NCBI GenBank assembly: GCA_018287875.1
Contig: JAGVVL010000002.1
Coordinates: 2,976,001-3,040,000, forward strand
Direction of reading: 5' to 3'
From: Nigrospora sphaerica
Lineage: Eukaryota > Ascomycota > Sordariomycetes > Amphisphaeriales > Apiosporaceae
Length of the DNA stretch: 64,000 nt
The first letter of the stretch is position 1; each line of letters starts with the position of its first letter. Below the pieces are notes generated by a model. It was not told the origin of the DNA. It was given only the letters and a program-made list of their open reading frames with translations, and ran no database searches. Shown piece by piece: positions 1-11,058 of this stretch. A program made the position numbers and the translations under genes.

Positions 1-216
1 ATCAACAAGCAGCCGCCGAACAAGCAGATCTGGCTGTCGTCGCCCATATCCGGCCCCAAGCGCTTCGACTGGGTCGTCGTAAGCGAGGACCAGAACTCGA
101 AGCAGGACACGGCCGTAGGCGCCTGGGTCTACCTGCGCGACGGCTCTTCGCTCAACGAGCTCCTCGCGCTCGAGCTGAAGCTCGATGTCACCGTCCCCGA
201 GGCCGCCGACGAGTAG
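1..216 (+). CDS. YFH1: Frataxin (mitochondrial iron chaperone), C-terminal part
   Basis: The frame is open from base 1 to TAG at 214-216, so only the last 71 codons of the gene are in the window. The peptide has the hallmark frataxin strand [15 protein letters not shown] followed by SGPKRFDW, then [16 protein letters not shown], which match the end of the frataxin alpha-beta sandwich. Known role of the family: a mitochondrial matrix protein that promotes iron-sulphur cluster assembly on the Nfs1-Isu1 complex. The N-terminal mitochondrial presequence and acidic iron-binding helix lie to the left of the window. The tail after the last helix is short and acidic (PEAADE). Family assignment is strong; start and exon structure cannot be seen. 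Confidence 0.88.
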   Translation: MNKQPPNKQIWLSSPISGPKRFDWVVVSEDQNSKQDTAVGAWVYLRDGSSLNELLALELKLDVTVPEAADE

Positions 217-613
217 CTCTTGCAGAAGGGGGCTTGAGGAACCTCGAGCGGCGGGGCACTTCCAACTGTTGGCGGGGCGTTCCAGGAAGGGTTTGCAATT
301 ACATATTAAACGAAGGGACTGCTTGGAAAAGCAGGCCCCCAGACCGGCAAAGTCACGGCTGGGGAAACAGACCCGGCTGCGATGGTACAATGGGTTTTGT
401 TCCACGGGCACCTAGGCCCGGAATTAAATACTAACTATGGAATTACCCCCCGTGTGTTCTTTGTTTTCTAGTTTCCCGATAGCGCCCGACCCAGCAAAGT
501 CTCAATAGTACACTCAGATCGGACCGGCCGACCCACACTATGTAATACACGCAGGCGGGCCCAGAGCTCGCTGCCCGCCTGCAACTCCCGTAGCGCGTCT
601 GCACCCACCGGCC
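217..613. other. Gene-free stretch between two convergent 3' ends
   Basis: This holds the presumed 3' UTR of frataxin and the downstream flank of the small minus-strand gene at 614-915. The AT-rich patch around 418-440 (GAATTAAATACTAAC) could serve as a polyadenylation region. I see no further gene. Confidence 0.4.
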
Positions 614-915
614 TCACCTCCGCTGGGCGCTGCTCCATTGGCTGTTCCATACCTCCAAGTCGCCCTGGGTGGTGGCCGGCCGGCCGCTCGGCCGGCCCGA
701 GACCCAGAACCGCTCCGTCGGGTCCACGTGGTTGGTATAGACGGACAGGCTGCTCCCGCGGGACGGCACTTGGCGCAACTGGGCAGCGAAGGACGAGCTG
801 CTCCCTGAGCTCTGACCGCTACGCCAGTGGCGCGGTCAGCATACGAGCCGGGAATGAAACAAGGGGAGGGCCTTAGCCACCTGGAATATTGCTTGCTCGA
901 AGTGGATGACGGCAT
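614..915 (-). CDS. Small serine-rich protein of unknown function, two exons
   Basis: The proposed model joins 881-915 (exon 1) to 614-818 (exon 2) and encodes 79 residues. Exon 2 was noticed because its frame reads like protein: SVYTNHVDPTERFWVSGRPS, then a tryptophan-containing tail (EVWNSQWSSAQRR) ending at TGA. The 62-nt intron (819-880) has a GTGGCT donor, a perfect CTGAC branch motif near 836 and a TAG acceptor, and the join keeps frame. The N-terminus is Ser-rich (MPSSTSSKQYSS). I do not recognise a domain; the composition and the conserved-looking motif suggest a small intracellular protein. An acceptor a few bases further in is possible but would not fit this exon 1. The weak donor is the main doubt. 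Confidence 0.42.
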
Positions 916-3764
916 GGCAGACACCGGGGGGGGACGGGCACGGTGCGTCGGGGATCTCGCTCGGGAATGGGCGGCAGGCAAAGTGATGTGTCCCTCGCAC
1001 TTGGGATTTTAGGGCCTCGGGCGGGAAAGAGGCGGCGGTTTTATGGCTGGGCGGCAAGAACTTGCCAGGGGCTCGCAGCTACTGTTCGAAGACGGGACGG
1101 ATGCTCGACAAGTGCTTCGTGGCCGGGCTGGTGATGATGTGGCGACTCCGGCCTTGGGGGGTCCTAGGGCTATCTATACGAGCGAACCTTATATACTGAG
1201 AGCCCCCGGACGGGAGCCATCGTGACCCGAAAACGGCGGACAGATCAGCATGGCCAAGTGGAAAAAAAAAAAAAAAAGGCCAGGCGGTCCTTCGACGTCG
1301 CCATGGGCAATTCACCGTTGCCTGGACCGACTGGCTGGTTTTGCCCTTCCTAGAGCGGCGTGACGAATATAGGACTCGCGGGATGGAGGACCGACGAGCG
1401 GGTACCTGGCGGCGTCATGGCCCGCCGACGACGACGACGACGAAGCGCGCTAGAAGGTCTGGGGTCGCCAAGGACAGGTACGCAGCCTCGGATAGTTCTC
1501 CGGTGCGGGTGTAAAGACGTCGAGGAAGAGCTAGTCGCCCTGTCCTGCTCGTTTCTCCCTCCACCTTCTAGGCCCCGACGAGAGAGGGCACGGGGGAGTG
1601 GGTATGGTCCCGGGTTTTTTCGCCACTCCGCCCGGGTGTGGAATACGAAAGGGGTGCCCCTCGCAGGATCGAGTGCAGCAGCCGGTAAGGCCGGAGGGGT
1701 TAGAGCGGCGGTCGGTGGCTTGAGCGGTCCTGGCACGCGCGCGGCCACGTCATGTCCCGCTCCCCTCCCATACCCAGCTCCGGGAGCCGTAGGACTGGGA
1801 GGTAGGGTCGTAGGGCCGTATGACACGGGGGTGCGAGACGGCGTTTCATCTTTTTCGGTCGGTAAGATGGGAGGGGGGGGGGGGATCTTGCCAGCAAGGC
1901 CGCGGGTGGAAATTAAAACAGTATAGTAGTAGCTAGCGCACCTGCCTCCCCCCCAAGGGAGCCAACCGGCTTGCGTGGAAGGCCCGCCGAGGGAAAAGCG
2001 TGCTGCAAGGCACGCTGTACCTGATCTCTATTTTGCAGCAACGACAGGGCCTTCGGTGGCGAATATCACGACAACTGTAAAAAAGGCGCCGGCCCTGCTG
2101 ACAATGACGGATGACTATGGTTTCGACTCTCGTCGCTGAAGACTTGACCGCCTCGTCTAGCTGCTTGGCAACGCTGCGTGAAACTAATTGAAGGACCTTT
2201 TCCCGCGGGCCCTGGGAGAGGGACGCCGAATCAAGCTTTTTGCTGAGTGGCCAGCCAGCCAGTGCCTGGTCGCGAAGCGTCCACGATCAGCCGGATTGGA
2301 AACAGCGGCACCGCTACGAGCTGCTTACCATCTAGAGCCCGTTGATGGGGGACGGGCCGAGGGGACGACAGTGTCGGTCAAGGCGCCCGTTAGGGCCAAA
2401 GCAGAGCGGCCTGCCTAATGAGGACTTTCCTTACCACAAGCCCGTTATGGCCGGCCTAGTATACACGCTGTGTCTACGGCCATTACCGACATTGGGCCAG
2501 TCCCAAGATGGCGCCGACAGGGCAGCCGGATCTACACAGCAACAAACAGCCCAGCCTACGCGCGATTGCCGCAGATCTTCAAATGGTAGGCCGGCACGCA
2601 CGGCCGCCTGCCAAGGCGGTTCCTGTTGCCTTTCGTCGCCTCGCTGCTGGCCCACGCTCGCGCCAAATGATGCACAGGTCTAGTCGGTAATGCCCAGGAG
2701 GGCAGCGGACACGAGGTGCCCATCGCTCTTGGGCCGGGAAGGAAGAGGGAGCACCTCCCTTTCCATCGGCGACGAGGCAAGGAATTGCGGGCGGCGGGCG
2801 GCGGGCCGGGTGGCAGCGCTGGCTGATTGGCCCCAATGTTTCGCTAGCAGCGATAGGTAGGTCAGGCGACTCAGCCTCTCTCTCTTTTTCCCAGCTCCCC
2901 CCGATAACATGGGGACGGGACCCCGACGGACGGTGCACAGCCACCATCGCAGCAAAAAACTTGGGCCTGTTTTCTTGTTGTCATACACACGCACACACAG
3001 CCTGGGTCGCCTGTTATGCGGCCTGCCAACGCCATAACAGAGACACAGCACGGCGACGGCCCCGGCTGTTGTTGCTTCCCTTCGCACTCAAATGAATATC
3101 GAGTGGGAGACCACCCTTCGATAGGCCATGAATGCATTAAGCGGACTGCACTGGGGAGAGCGAGCGACAGCGCGCGCACACGGCATGCCACGAAATTCAA
3201 TGCCCTTGTCCGGCTTTTGCTGTGTGCTACTTGGGCTGTTGGAGCAGACCGAGCCTCGATTTCTGTTTGGTGATGTTGATGGCTTCGTGAAGTGATATGG
3301 ATTGCTGCGGGTAAGTGAGTAAGTGCATGTGGGGAGGGAGGGAGGGATGGTTTGCTCCCATGCCTGCCTGGGTCTCTTCTCTGGCCTCGACCGCAGCCCG
3401 TCACGGTACCCCGCTAACAAAAGGCATTGTAAAGAATCCATGTCGGTTGGCGTCAGTCAGCCAATGGTTGGCATAGAGGGTCGGCAAGGCAGATCGACTG
3501 CCTGTCCACCATGCCCACCTATCGAAGGATCCGGGAGGGCCCTTTGCATCCCTTTCCCTTCCTGGCGACATGGAGGTGAGAAGGGCGTCTGGCCCGCGCC
3601 CTCTCCCAGGACGCTTATATAGCGGCACAGCCGCGAGCCTCGCCTGATATGGACCGCATCTGTGTATCGAGCGCTTCATTCCCGGGACTGCCAGCAATTC
3701 CTTTTATTTGTTGCCTTGCCACTCTCCCCTCAGCTTGGCGCCGCTGCTCATCAAGTCCCACGCC
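916..3764. other. Gene-free intergenic region upstream of the Clr5 gene
   Basis: This stretch of about 2.85 kb holds several GC-driven open frames (for example 1360-1926 + and 2871-3404 -). They are biased to Arg, Pro and Ser, overlap on both strands and contain no recognisable motif. It also contains an A16 tract near 1261-1276 and a G12 tract at 1873-1884. The right end carries the promoter of the Clr5 gene. Confidence 0.5.
3615..3622 (+). promoter_or_regulatory. Candidate TATA box of the Clr5-ankyrin gene
   Basis: The sequence TTATATAG lies about 145 nt upstream of the chosen ATG at 3765. A pyrimidine-rich leader follows (CCTTTTATTTGTTGCC...CTCTCCCCTC), typical of fungal 5' UTRs. The assignment rests on position and sequence only. 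Confidence 0.45.
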
Positions 3765-5857
3765 ATGTCATCATCCTTGGATGCGTCGCCGGCTACGAGC
3801 ACGGCCAGTCGCCTGACCAACAACCGGGGGGGCCGCCCCAAGGACTGGACCGAACCGCGCTCGCGCAAGCTCGCGCGCCTCTACGTCTTCACGACGCTGA
3901 AAGTCGACGAGATCCTCGATCTCTTGAAAGACGACGTCTTCACGCCCGGGTAGGTCGCTTTTGGCCCCGCGCAATGTGTGTCGGCGTGACAAGTGTTGAT
4001 CCTCGGCCTTGCAGCAAGGAAGCCGCCAACAAGCACCTGCACAGGCTCTTCGGCAAGGACCCACGATGGCTTCGCCCCAAGAATGTCCAAGAGCAGCGTG
4101 AACGGGTCGGTGGGCTCCGCAACAGCCAGCGGGGCCGGCGGTCAGCGCACCATCCAGCACCGGCCCACGATGCCCGCGACCCAGCCGCTACGCCCGATCT
4201 GTCTGACAGCGCCACCCTCACTCGCTCTTCGGGCTCTTCGATAGAGAAGCGTGATGTCCTGAAAGAGCCACTGTATGCTGCCGGCATGCTAGCCTCCGAG
4301 GCGACGTGGGAATCCGAGTGCAGCACCTCATCTCGCTTCTCCTACCGTGCAGATCTTCTCCGCCGTCGTGGCACCACCCTCACAACCTCCACCGACTTCA
4401 GCACCGACAGCAGCCGGGACTCCTGGCACAGTGTGCAGCGAAAGCTTGAGGACCACCCAGACTGGAGCCGCTCCGACAAGAAGGATGTCTTTCGTGTCTT
4501 GAAACGGTTTACCCTGTCCAGGGATGCTGCCGAGACCACGCCTTGTACTCCGGACGCCACCACTCCGTATCCTATCGGCCAGCAGCCCGTCATCTCGTCC
4601 CAGGCCAACCCCACGTGCACCCTACCCGGCGACTTCATCGATACCAACCATTTGTATCAGGAGCCCGCCCAGATACGTTCGATGCTGCTGGGGAACCAGT
4701 CCGTCCCTGGCGACGACGAGTTTGGAAACACCATCCTGCATCAGCTCGCAGCCACCCCGGGTTTCGAAAGTGCACTGATTCAGGCTGTCCAACTCGATTC
4801 CGGTAGTGGTCGCTTTCCCGTGACCAGCACCAACACAGCCGGCCAGACGTTACTTCATGTGCTGCATGATCAATGGTACCAGGATAACCTGTCTCTAGAT
4901 AACTTGCTGATGGCACTGATGGCAACCGACTTCGACTTTTATGCCACCGATGTGTACGGTCGCAACTTTTTCCACATCCTTCGGCAAAAACCCGCCGTTC
5001 ATGCGGAGCGCGTCCAGGAAATCGCCCGGCATTTCGATTTCCACTCGTTGAACCACCGCGATGCGTTCGGTTTGCGGCCGATGAACGCCCGGGCTTCGAC
5101 TTTGTCCTCGATGCGACTGACCATACCGTCGAGTGATAAATCGCAAGCCCGGATCGAGGCGCATACCCGACTTCTCAAGACCATCAACGACGCGGTTCGG
5201 TCCCCGGAAAACAGAGCGCTGGAAGATTCACAGGGCCTTAATGGACTCCATTGCCTGGCCCAGGTCGTCCTAGGCAAGAGGACGGTACAGGATCAGTCCA
5301 GTGGCAGTCCCATCAAGCGGCGCAGGAAGGATGACCAAGATGATTTCGAGGCCTCGACCGCACCGGACCACTGTTCGCTGAAGAAGCGGCTCGACTACCT
5401 CGAGACGCTGCTGGCGGCCAACCAGAACGTCAACCACTACAGCGCAGCGGGCGACACAGTGCTCATGGCTTTCATCGAGCACACGTCGGACGACGACGAG
5501 CGTGGAGACCTGGAGCGGATCCTGAAGCGGCTGGTGGAGGCGGGGGCGCGGCTCGAGGCCCGCAACCGCACCGGCGAGACGGCGCTGCAGGTGGCGGCGC
5601 GGCTGGGCCAGAAGTACACCGTCAGCGTGCTGCTGGGCCTCGGCGCCCGCGTCCACGTGCGCAACGCCGCCGGCCGCGGCCTGCTCGCCGACATCGACCT
5701 GCGCATGTCCCTCACCGAGCACGAGGATCGCGACTATGCCCGCTTCCAGGCCACCCGCGCCATGCTCACCGGCCGCCACGCCACATTCGGCCCCGCCGTG
5801 CAGGCGCCCACGGAGCGCGACGAGTGGGCCGTCCGCCGCTCGTCTCCTTCTTCCTAG
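3765..5857 (+). CDS. Clr5-domain protein with C-terminal ankyrin repeats
   Basis: Two exons, 3765-3949 and 4015-5857, join across a 65-nt GT-AG intron inside the Clr5 domain and give about 675 residues. Residues ~27-83 (KDWTEPRSRKLARLY...LDLLKDD, then ANKHLHRLFGKDPRWLRPK) form a Clr5 domain, a fungal module of presumed DNA- or chromatin-related function. The middle is Ser/Thr-rich. Ankyrin-like units follow: DEFGNTILHQLA, NTAGQTLLHVL, DVYGRNFFHIL, QGLNGLHCLA and a well-formed final pair around TGETALQVAARLGQKYTVS. A basic PIKRRRKDDQDD patch could be a nuclear localisation signal. The start was chosen because the Clr5 frame begins there, 145 nt after a TATA box. Clr5-plus-ankyrin proteins are common in filamentous ascomycetes but their function is largely undefined. 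The family call is strong; the role is unknown. Confidence 0.85.
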
Positions 5858-6445
5858 GCTCCGTACACGCACTGGCTGCCGTGTGAGGTCTTTGGGAACT
5901 GAGAAAGGGGGAGGCGTGAAGGAGGTGTTGTCGGACTTTTGTTTTTCTCATCCTTCACTCTGCTCACCGCGGCATAAACCTGGCGTTTTTTCCGCAGAGG
6001 GCGCATAGCAAGCGGCTTAGGGAGGCATTCTGCTCACTTTCTTTCTTTCTTGTTTTGTAGATACGCCCACCATTGTTTCGTACGCAAAGTATACCCTGGG
6101 TCGAGAGGCGTTTGGCGTGTGAGAACAGCCGGCGGGACGGTTCTCCTTTTTTCTTTTGCTTATTGGGTAAGGCCATCTGGAGGGGGGAACTGCAGAGTTT
6201 CGCGCGTATATAGACATGGATTATAGACGTATGCTCCCAAAAATGTTGCACTTCATTCTCTCACGGTATCCTGTCTTTTCTCCACGAGCCTGGTGTTAGT
6301 ACAACAGTCGGTCAGTATTATTGTACTTGTACCTGGCAGTCAGCTTGCGAGATGGGAGGTTATAACCCGACGGGCGGGTTTCTGTGGGCGTATGCCGAGC
6401 ACTCAAGCTCGCCATCCCTGCTCACCGGGCTCAAAGCTACAACAG

Positions 6446-6520
6446 TCACAGGAGTAAGACGAAGGCAACGTTGACGAGGGACCAGATGGCGTAGAAGCGC
6501 CAGCTGAGGGTGCGCAGGCC
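6446..6520 (-). pseudogene. Relic of an MFS sugar transporter C-terminal segment
   Basis: On the minus strand this 25-codon frame reads GLRTLSWRFYAIWSLVNVAF and then stops. It resembles the last transmembrane region of fungal sugar transporters, where a (N)IGWRYYxIW...N motif precedes the FYPET signature. Here a stop follows VLLL, and no FYPET motif or upstream transporter exons are found in frame. The likeliest reading is a decayed fragment of a transporter gene. It is short, so a chance match is possible. Confidence 0.33.
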
Positions 6521-8081
6521 GACGGGGTGACCTCGAGGCCCGCGATCAGTCGCGCCGTGCTGTCGGAAAGCCCGACGGACGCATCGAGGGCCGTCATTAG
6601 GTAAAAGGAAGATGCGAACCTTCAATCCTCGGCATACTCAGGGGGTAAGGCAAGGCTGTGAACGTGAGTTATAGTAATCGTCCGAGATGATAACCCCTGA
6701 GAAGATGCGTTGGTCGTATCCGAGCCGACCCGCGGGAAGTAGGTCAGTTATTTGGTAACGGCAGCAATGCCAGGAGTAGTCAGTGGCACAAGCTACCTAT
6801 TACTCACAACCAAGGTACAGTAATGCCTACAGTGGTCCAGAAAGTGTGTGCCTTCCCTAAGGTACCACGAGATGTATGCGACCCGCGAGTCATTTACTGT
6901 CCGTCTTTGAACACTAGCGGCACGAGGGTGACGGGAAAATTGATGCGAGCAATTTGGTCCCGTGGGCCCGCATACGCATATCTGCGCCGTGGAAGCGATG
7001 GCGAGCGGGAGACTCGTTTACCGATTCAGCACACGCGACGCGGACGGTGAAACCGCCTTGTCATCGAATGTCTTGGCGTAGGGGGGGTGGGTTCGTACGG
7101 TTACCGGCCATGTTGTCCCGGAAGGGCGTAGCAGCCCCCTGGGGGTATGCGCTCGCCAAGTTCATCGTTCGCCGAGCTGCATGCAGCCTCGTTCTAAGGC
7201 GAGTAGCAAGGAAGCAGGCAAGCATGGGTGGATGATTGCGCAAAGAATAACCAAGAGAAGGAGAGAGGGAATTAGGACGACGTTCTGAGGAATACGGAGG
7301 TTCGAGATTCGCGGTAACGCTTGGGCGGCGCATCCCTGCGTTGAGGTATGGAACCGAAAGGTCGGGGCCAAGAGCTTGCCCGGAAGCCAATTGCAAATGG
7401 CTCGGCAGAGGAAGCTACAACCATGATCCAGGCGAGCCGGGATTATGGATCCCACGGGGGATGCAGCCCGTGTGGATGCCCCTGGGAAAACACCCCACAC
7501 TACGTCATAAGTCAAGTACCTAGGTACCCTCTTTACTATTGATTCCGCAGATGTGGCTTGCTTGACTCTCTACCAGCGGTTGAGCTCTAACGGCAACAGT
7601 TGTTCAATGGGCATAGGGATGCATGTACTTGAATACCGTCGTTCTACATAGGTCCCTACTCGCCCACCGTTCTCTTAGGCATAGGGACAAATCGGTGGCG
7701 CGAAAGCGTGACGTCAGCGGGGATGGTAGCATACTTTAGGAAGGCTGCGTGCAGAGGAGCGTGCTGAGCGAGAAAGCATTACACGAGTTCCCTCAAACTG
7801 GGAAATGGCCTTACGAGTGGCTTCAGCATGTCACAGAGAAACAGTAGGAGGCAAATGGTTTTTTTCCCGGAGCGTGTAGTGAGAAGAGTAGCATATAATA
7901 GTACAGAATACCGTCTTTGCAAGTCTGTGTGGTTGCTGGCGAATGACCCGTATTGCTTGTATGTGTAAGACCGCCGGCCATATGGCAAGAAGGGATTCCC
8001 GGCGCGTACTTACGATGCATGAACGAGGAACCCAGGAATGAGTGAATTGACGCGGGGCCGGCATTGCAACGCCCGTCACTT

Positions 8082-8295
8082 TTAGGCGCCGGGCAGGTTT
8101 GGCGCGAGGGCGAGGAGGATGTCGGCCATGCGCTGACGCGATTCCGTCTCGCTGGGCGACGAGCCGAAACCCACGGGCGGTCGGTGGTGCTGGGCCTGGT
8201 GCAGATGGCTGCGCAGACCGTGACCGGGGTCTTCGGGCGCGGGCGCGCGGAGGGACGGGCGCGGCGATGCTTCGGGGGATTCCTGGGCGTCGGTG
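8082..8295 (-). other. Isolated exon-like frame of unknown function
   Basis: On the minus strand a plausible acceptor (TTCCCGCAG, with CTTAC about 25 nt upstream as a branch site) leads into a 71-codon frame. It ends with SRQRMADILLALAPNLPGA and a stop, and has the look of a protein C-terminus: a Pro/His-rich linker, then an amphipathic helix. I cannot find upstream coding exons between 8300 and 8900. It may be the last exon of a broken gene, or chance. Confidence 0.22.
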
Positions 8296-9565
8296 CTGCG
8301 GGAACGCGAGGAAGGGCATGTAAGTACGGGGAGAAGCGAGAAGACCAAATACAAAGCAAAACCCGCCGCTGCTTGTTACTCGAGGCAAGTAGTATGGGTA
8401 CAAGTCCCGAACCTCCAGATCGGTTATTTTGAATGGCTCGGGCAATGCACGCCTAGGCATATATATGCCACGACCATTTCACAGAACGCCGTAACGTGCA
8501 GCCATGGAAATCTCGCCGTGGTGCGTGTGCAGATATGGAATTTGGAGCATAAGCATACAGGTTGAGATAGCATTCGGCACGTGTGGAGCCTGCCATGGTG
8601 GGATGGAGGAATGGGTTTTGGAGGCACGGCCGATATGGGATTCTTCCAGAAGCCGGGCCAAATGACGGAATTGCGATATGGTTTGGCTGGGCTTTTTAGT
8701 GCCCGTCTCTGGGGGTATGGGTACCTAGGTAGTCGGTTGGGTAATGGCGGGGGAACGTGCTTTTTGGCGACGACGGTCTCTCGGTTCAAGCGAGGGATGA
8801 AGACCAAAGGAGACTGGCGATGAAGAGGAAGACGTCTTGTCATGCAGATCGGGCTATCGTTTTGACCAGGAATGCGAGTACCTGCCCATTATATAAAGTT
8901 CGTTCCAACAGTCGAGCTGGGACCGCCAGGCTGGAGGCTACTACCTGCAAGAAGGTGGCCGCTACCTACGAGAAGGAGGCCGTATCGCAGGTTCCACCCC
9001 AGAAGCAATTCTCAGTCCGAGGGTCCGGAATGGGCGTATGTACACGCTAAGAAAAAATACAGAGGTACGTACTGCGTAGGCGATGCCTAGACGCCTTTGG
9101 GAGGCGCCACCTGCCATTGGATCGCGGCAGCAGGAACTGTTGGCCGCGCTGTCTCCCTTTCAAACCACCCCTTGATCGGTGGATGGGCGCCCTGTCCCCG
9201 GTTCCCCCGTCCTGCTCCACGCCGAAGCATGGGTGGGAGGTCCTTCTCCCATCGACACATTGCAACGAGCGGGAGGCTCTTCTTGGTCCCGGGGTGCGCA
9301 GACGTGTCGTACGAAGAGGGACGGGCGGCCGGGAGGTGTGTGCCTACGAAGTCCAGAGAGGAAATGAGGGCGCCCTTACCCTGTCCCCCTCCATCACTTA
9401 ACCTAGATGCCTACCGTCCGACTGGGCAAAATAGTTGGGGTATCTAGCGCCCTTGTATGTGCGCCCGAAGTACTTAGTAAACTGGTATTCGTTGACTGCT
9501 CACCTTCGCCGCGCGAAGACGCCTTGGCCTCCGTAGCGCATTGCCTTCAATGAGGGCACTTGAGG

Positions 9566-9625
9566 CGTGCTCTCCCCCGTCGTGCTTTCCCCCGTCGTGC
9601 TCTCCCCTGTCATGCTTTCGTTCCG
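9566..9625 (+). repeat. 15-bp tandem repeat, about four units
   Basis: Units of the form CGTGCTCTCCCCCGT follow one another at 9566, 9581, 9596 and 9611. The second differs by one base, the third by one, and the fourth is degenerate. The period is a multiple of three, so one frame reads a repeated Arg-Arg-Ala-Leu/Phe-Pro pentapeptide, but no gene is supported around it. Confidence 0.8.
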
Positions 9626-10018
9626 AGAATCCGTGTATTTAGGTACTTAGTACTTTTTACTACCAACCCCAGCGGGACGGAACACACACTTACATACACA
9701 CCCCCCGGCTTCGCCTGCGGTCTCCGTCCAGGCCATCTCCAAAGCGTAATTCCGCCGGTTCGCCTTACAGGCAGTTCACAAGGTGGGTGCCTCGATGATG
9801 TCAGTTGGTGCTGATCTGGGAGCGGAAACGGGCGACATCGTCGGCTTGCTCTTCAAGTCTGCCCTGGCGCCGGCGGATCCAGGGCACCCCGGCCCCCGGC
9901 TTAACATGACAGGCCCCGTCTCTAGCCAGGCAGCCTTTGCCGATCCCGCCCCAGGGCCAAAACCTTGGGAATGAAGGAAACCTGGGCAGCGCGTGACTTC
10001 TGTCGGCCTGGTGAAAGC

Positions 10019-10427
10019 AGCCATCAGGTCAGACCCCGGCTACCCAAAATATTTCTGGGTAGCCGGGGTCCCTGTTATGTTGCCCTGCTATGTGCACATA
10101 GTAGTTGAGCGCGCGGTAAGTACGCCGGGTCGCTAGGAGCAGCCATCAGACCACCCCCGGCTACCCCAAGAATCTCTGGGCAGCCGGGGTTCCTGTTATG
10201 TTACCCTACATAGTATTTGAGCGCGCAGTAGGCGCGCTGGGTTGCTGGGACCAGCCATCAGGCCAGACCCTGGCTACCCTGCGATTCCAGGGTAGCCGGG
10301 GCCCCTGTCACGTTCCTGTGGTACAAAAACGGATCCGCAATTGCCCTGCAGCAACTGCGCCTTATATGCGACAGTTCCGCTACTGTGTACACAGTCGTTG
10401 AGCGAGCGCTAGGTACGCTGGGTCGAT
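10019..10427 (+). repeat. Tandem array of three hairpin-bearing repeats
   Basis: Each unit opens with AGCCATCAG, at 10019, 10140 and 10253, giving periods of 121 and 113 bp and a longer third unit. A hairpin follows near the start of each. In unit 1 the arms are perfect over 14 bp (GACCCCGGCTACCC at 10032-10045; GGGTAGCCGGGGTC at 10057-10070) around an 11-nt loop. Unit 2 has one mismatch and unit 3 one G-T type pair in otherwise complementary arms. The loop sequences differ between units. The second half carries TTGAGCGCGC-like sequence; unit 1 has the palindrome CTATGTGCACATAG (10088-10101) and unit 3 has ACTGTGTACACAGT (10382-10395). No coding frame runs through the array. Confidence 0.85.
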
Positions 10428-11023
10428 GGGTCGCCTTCCCGGCGCCAGGGCCAGCTTTTGTCGCCAGCTTCAGGCATAAATCTTTTTCGGTGAGCTGGGC
10501 GATCGGCGGGCTTCTACTCAGTAGAAGACGAGGAGCGCCTCCCGGTGGCGACGACCCCGCCTTGCTGCCGACGGCGACGATGCTCTCGCCGAAGGTGGGG
10601 GCGCGCACAACCGGGAAGAGAAAATGACGTAGGGCCATGGCTTCATGTCTTAAGACTCGGCCCTGGCCACGAGAGACGACTTGCTGTGGTCGCGCCGTAC
10701 GACCACCGTCAGCATCTGGACCGTTGTCGACGCTGGCCGTCGTGATGTGGTGGCGGTGCCGCGCAGCTCAGCTGGGGCGGGGGGTTGAGATGCGGGTCGG
10801 AAGGGCCCAGACCTGAGGACAAGATGCCGCAACAGTAGCAATGACGCACTTGCGAGCTGCCCGGACTCGTGACCCCTGGGGCAGAAGACGCGGTAAGATT
10901 CAGGGCCGAGGACAAAGGCACACGAAGCAAACCATACGGTGACGCCCATGGGAATTCAACATATCCATACGAACCCCCATGCGATTGGCACCTGTCATGA
11001 TGGGTAAGCCACCCCTAGAACCT

Positions 11024-11058
11024 GGGCCCTGGACCCTGGACCCTGGACCCTGGACCCT
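11024..11058 (+). repeat. 7-bp minisatellite (GGACCCT)n
   Basis: Five consecutive 7-bp units occur, the first being GGGCCCT and the rest exact GGACCCT. The sequence differs from the TTAGGG telomere repeat. There is no gene around it. Confidence 0.85.

Noticed and set aside
10019..10427. CRISPR-like reading of the repeat array
   Set aside because: A fungal nuclear genome, three units of over 110 bp, and no short repeats separated by unique spacers.
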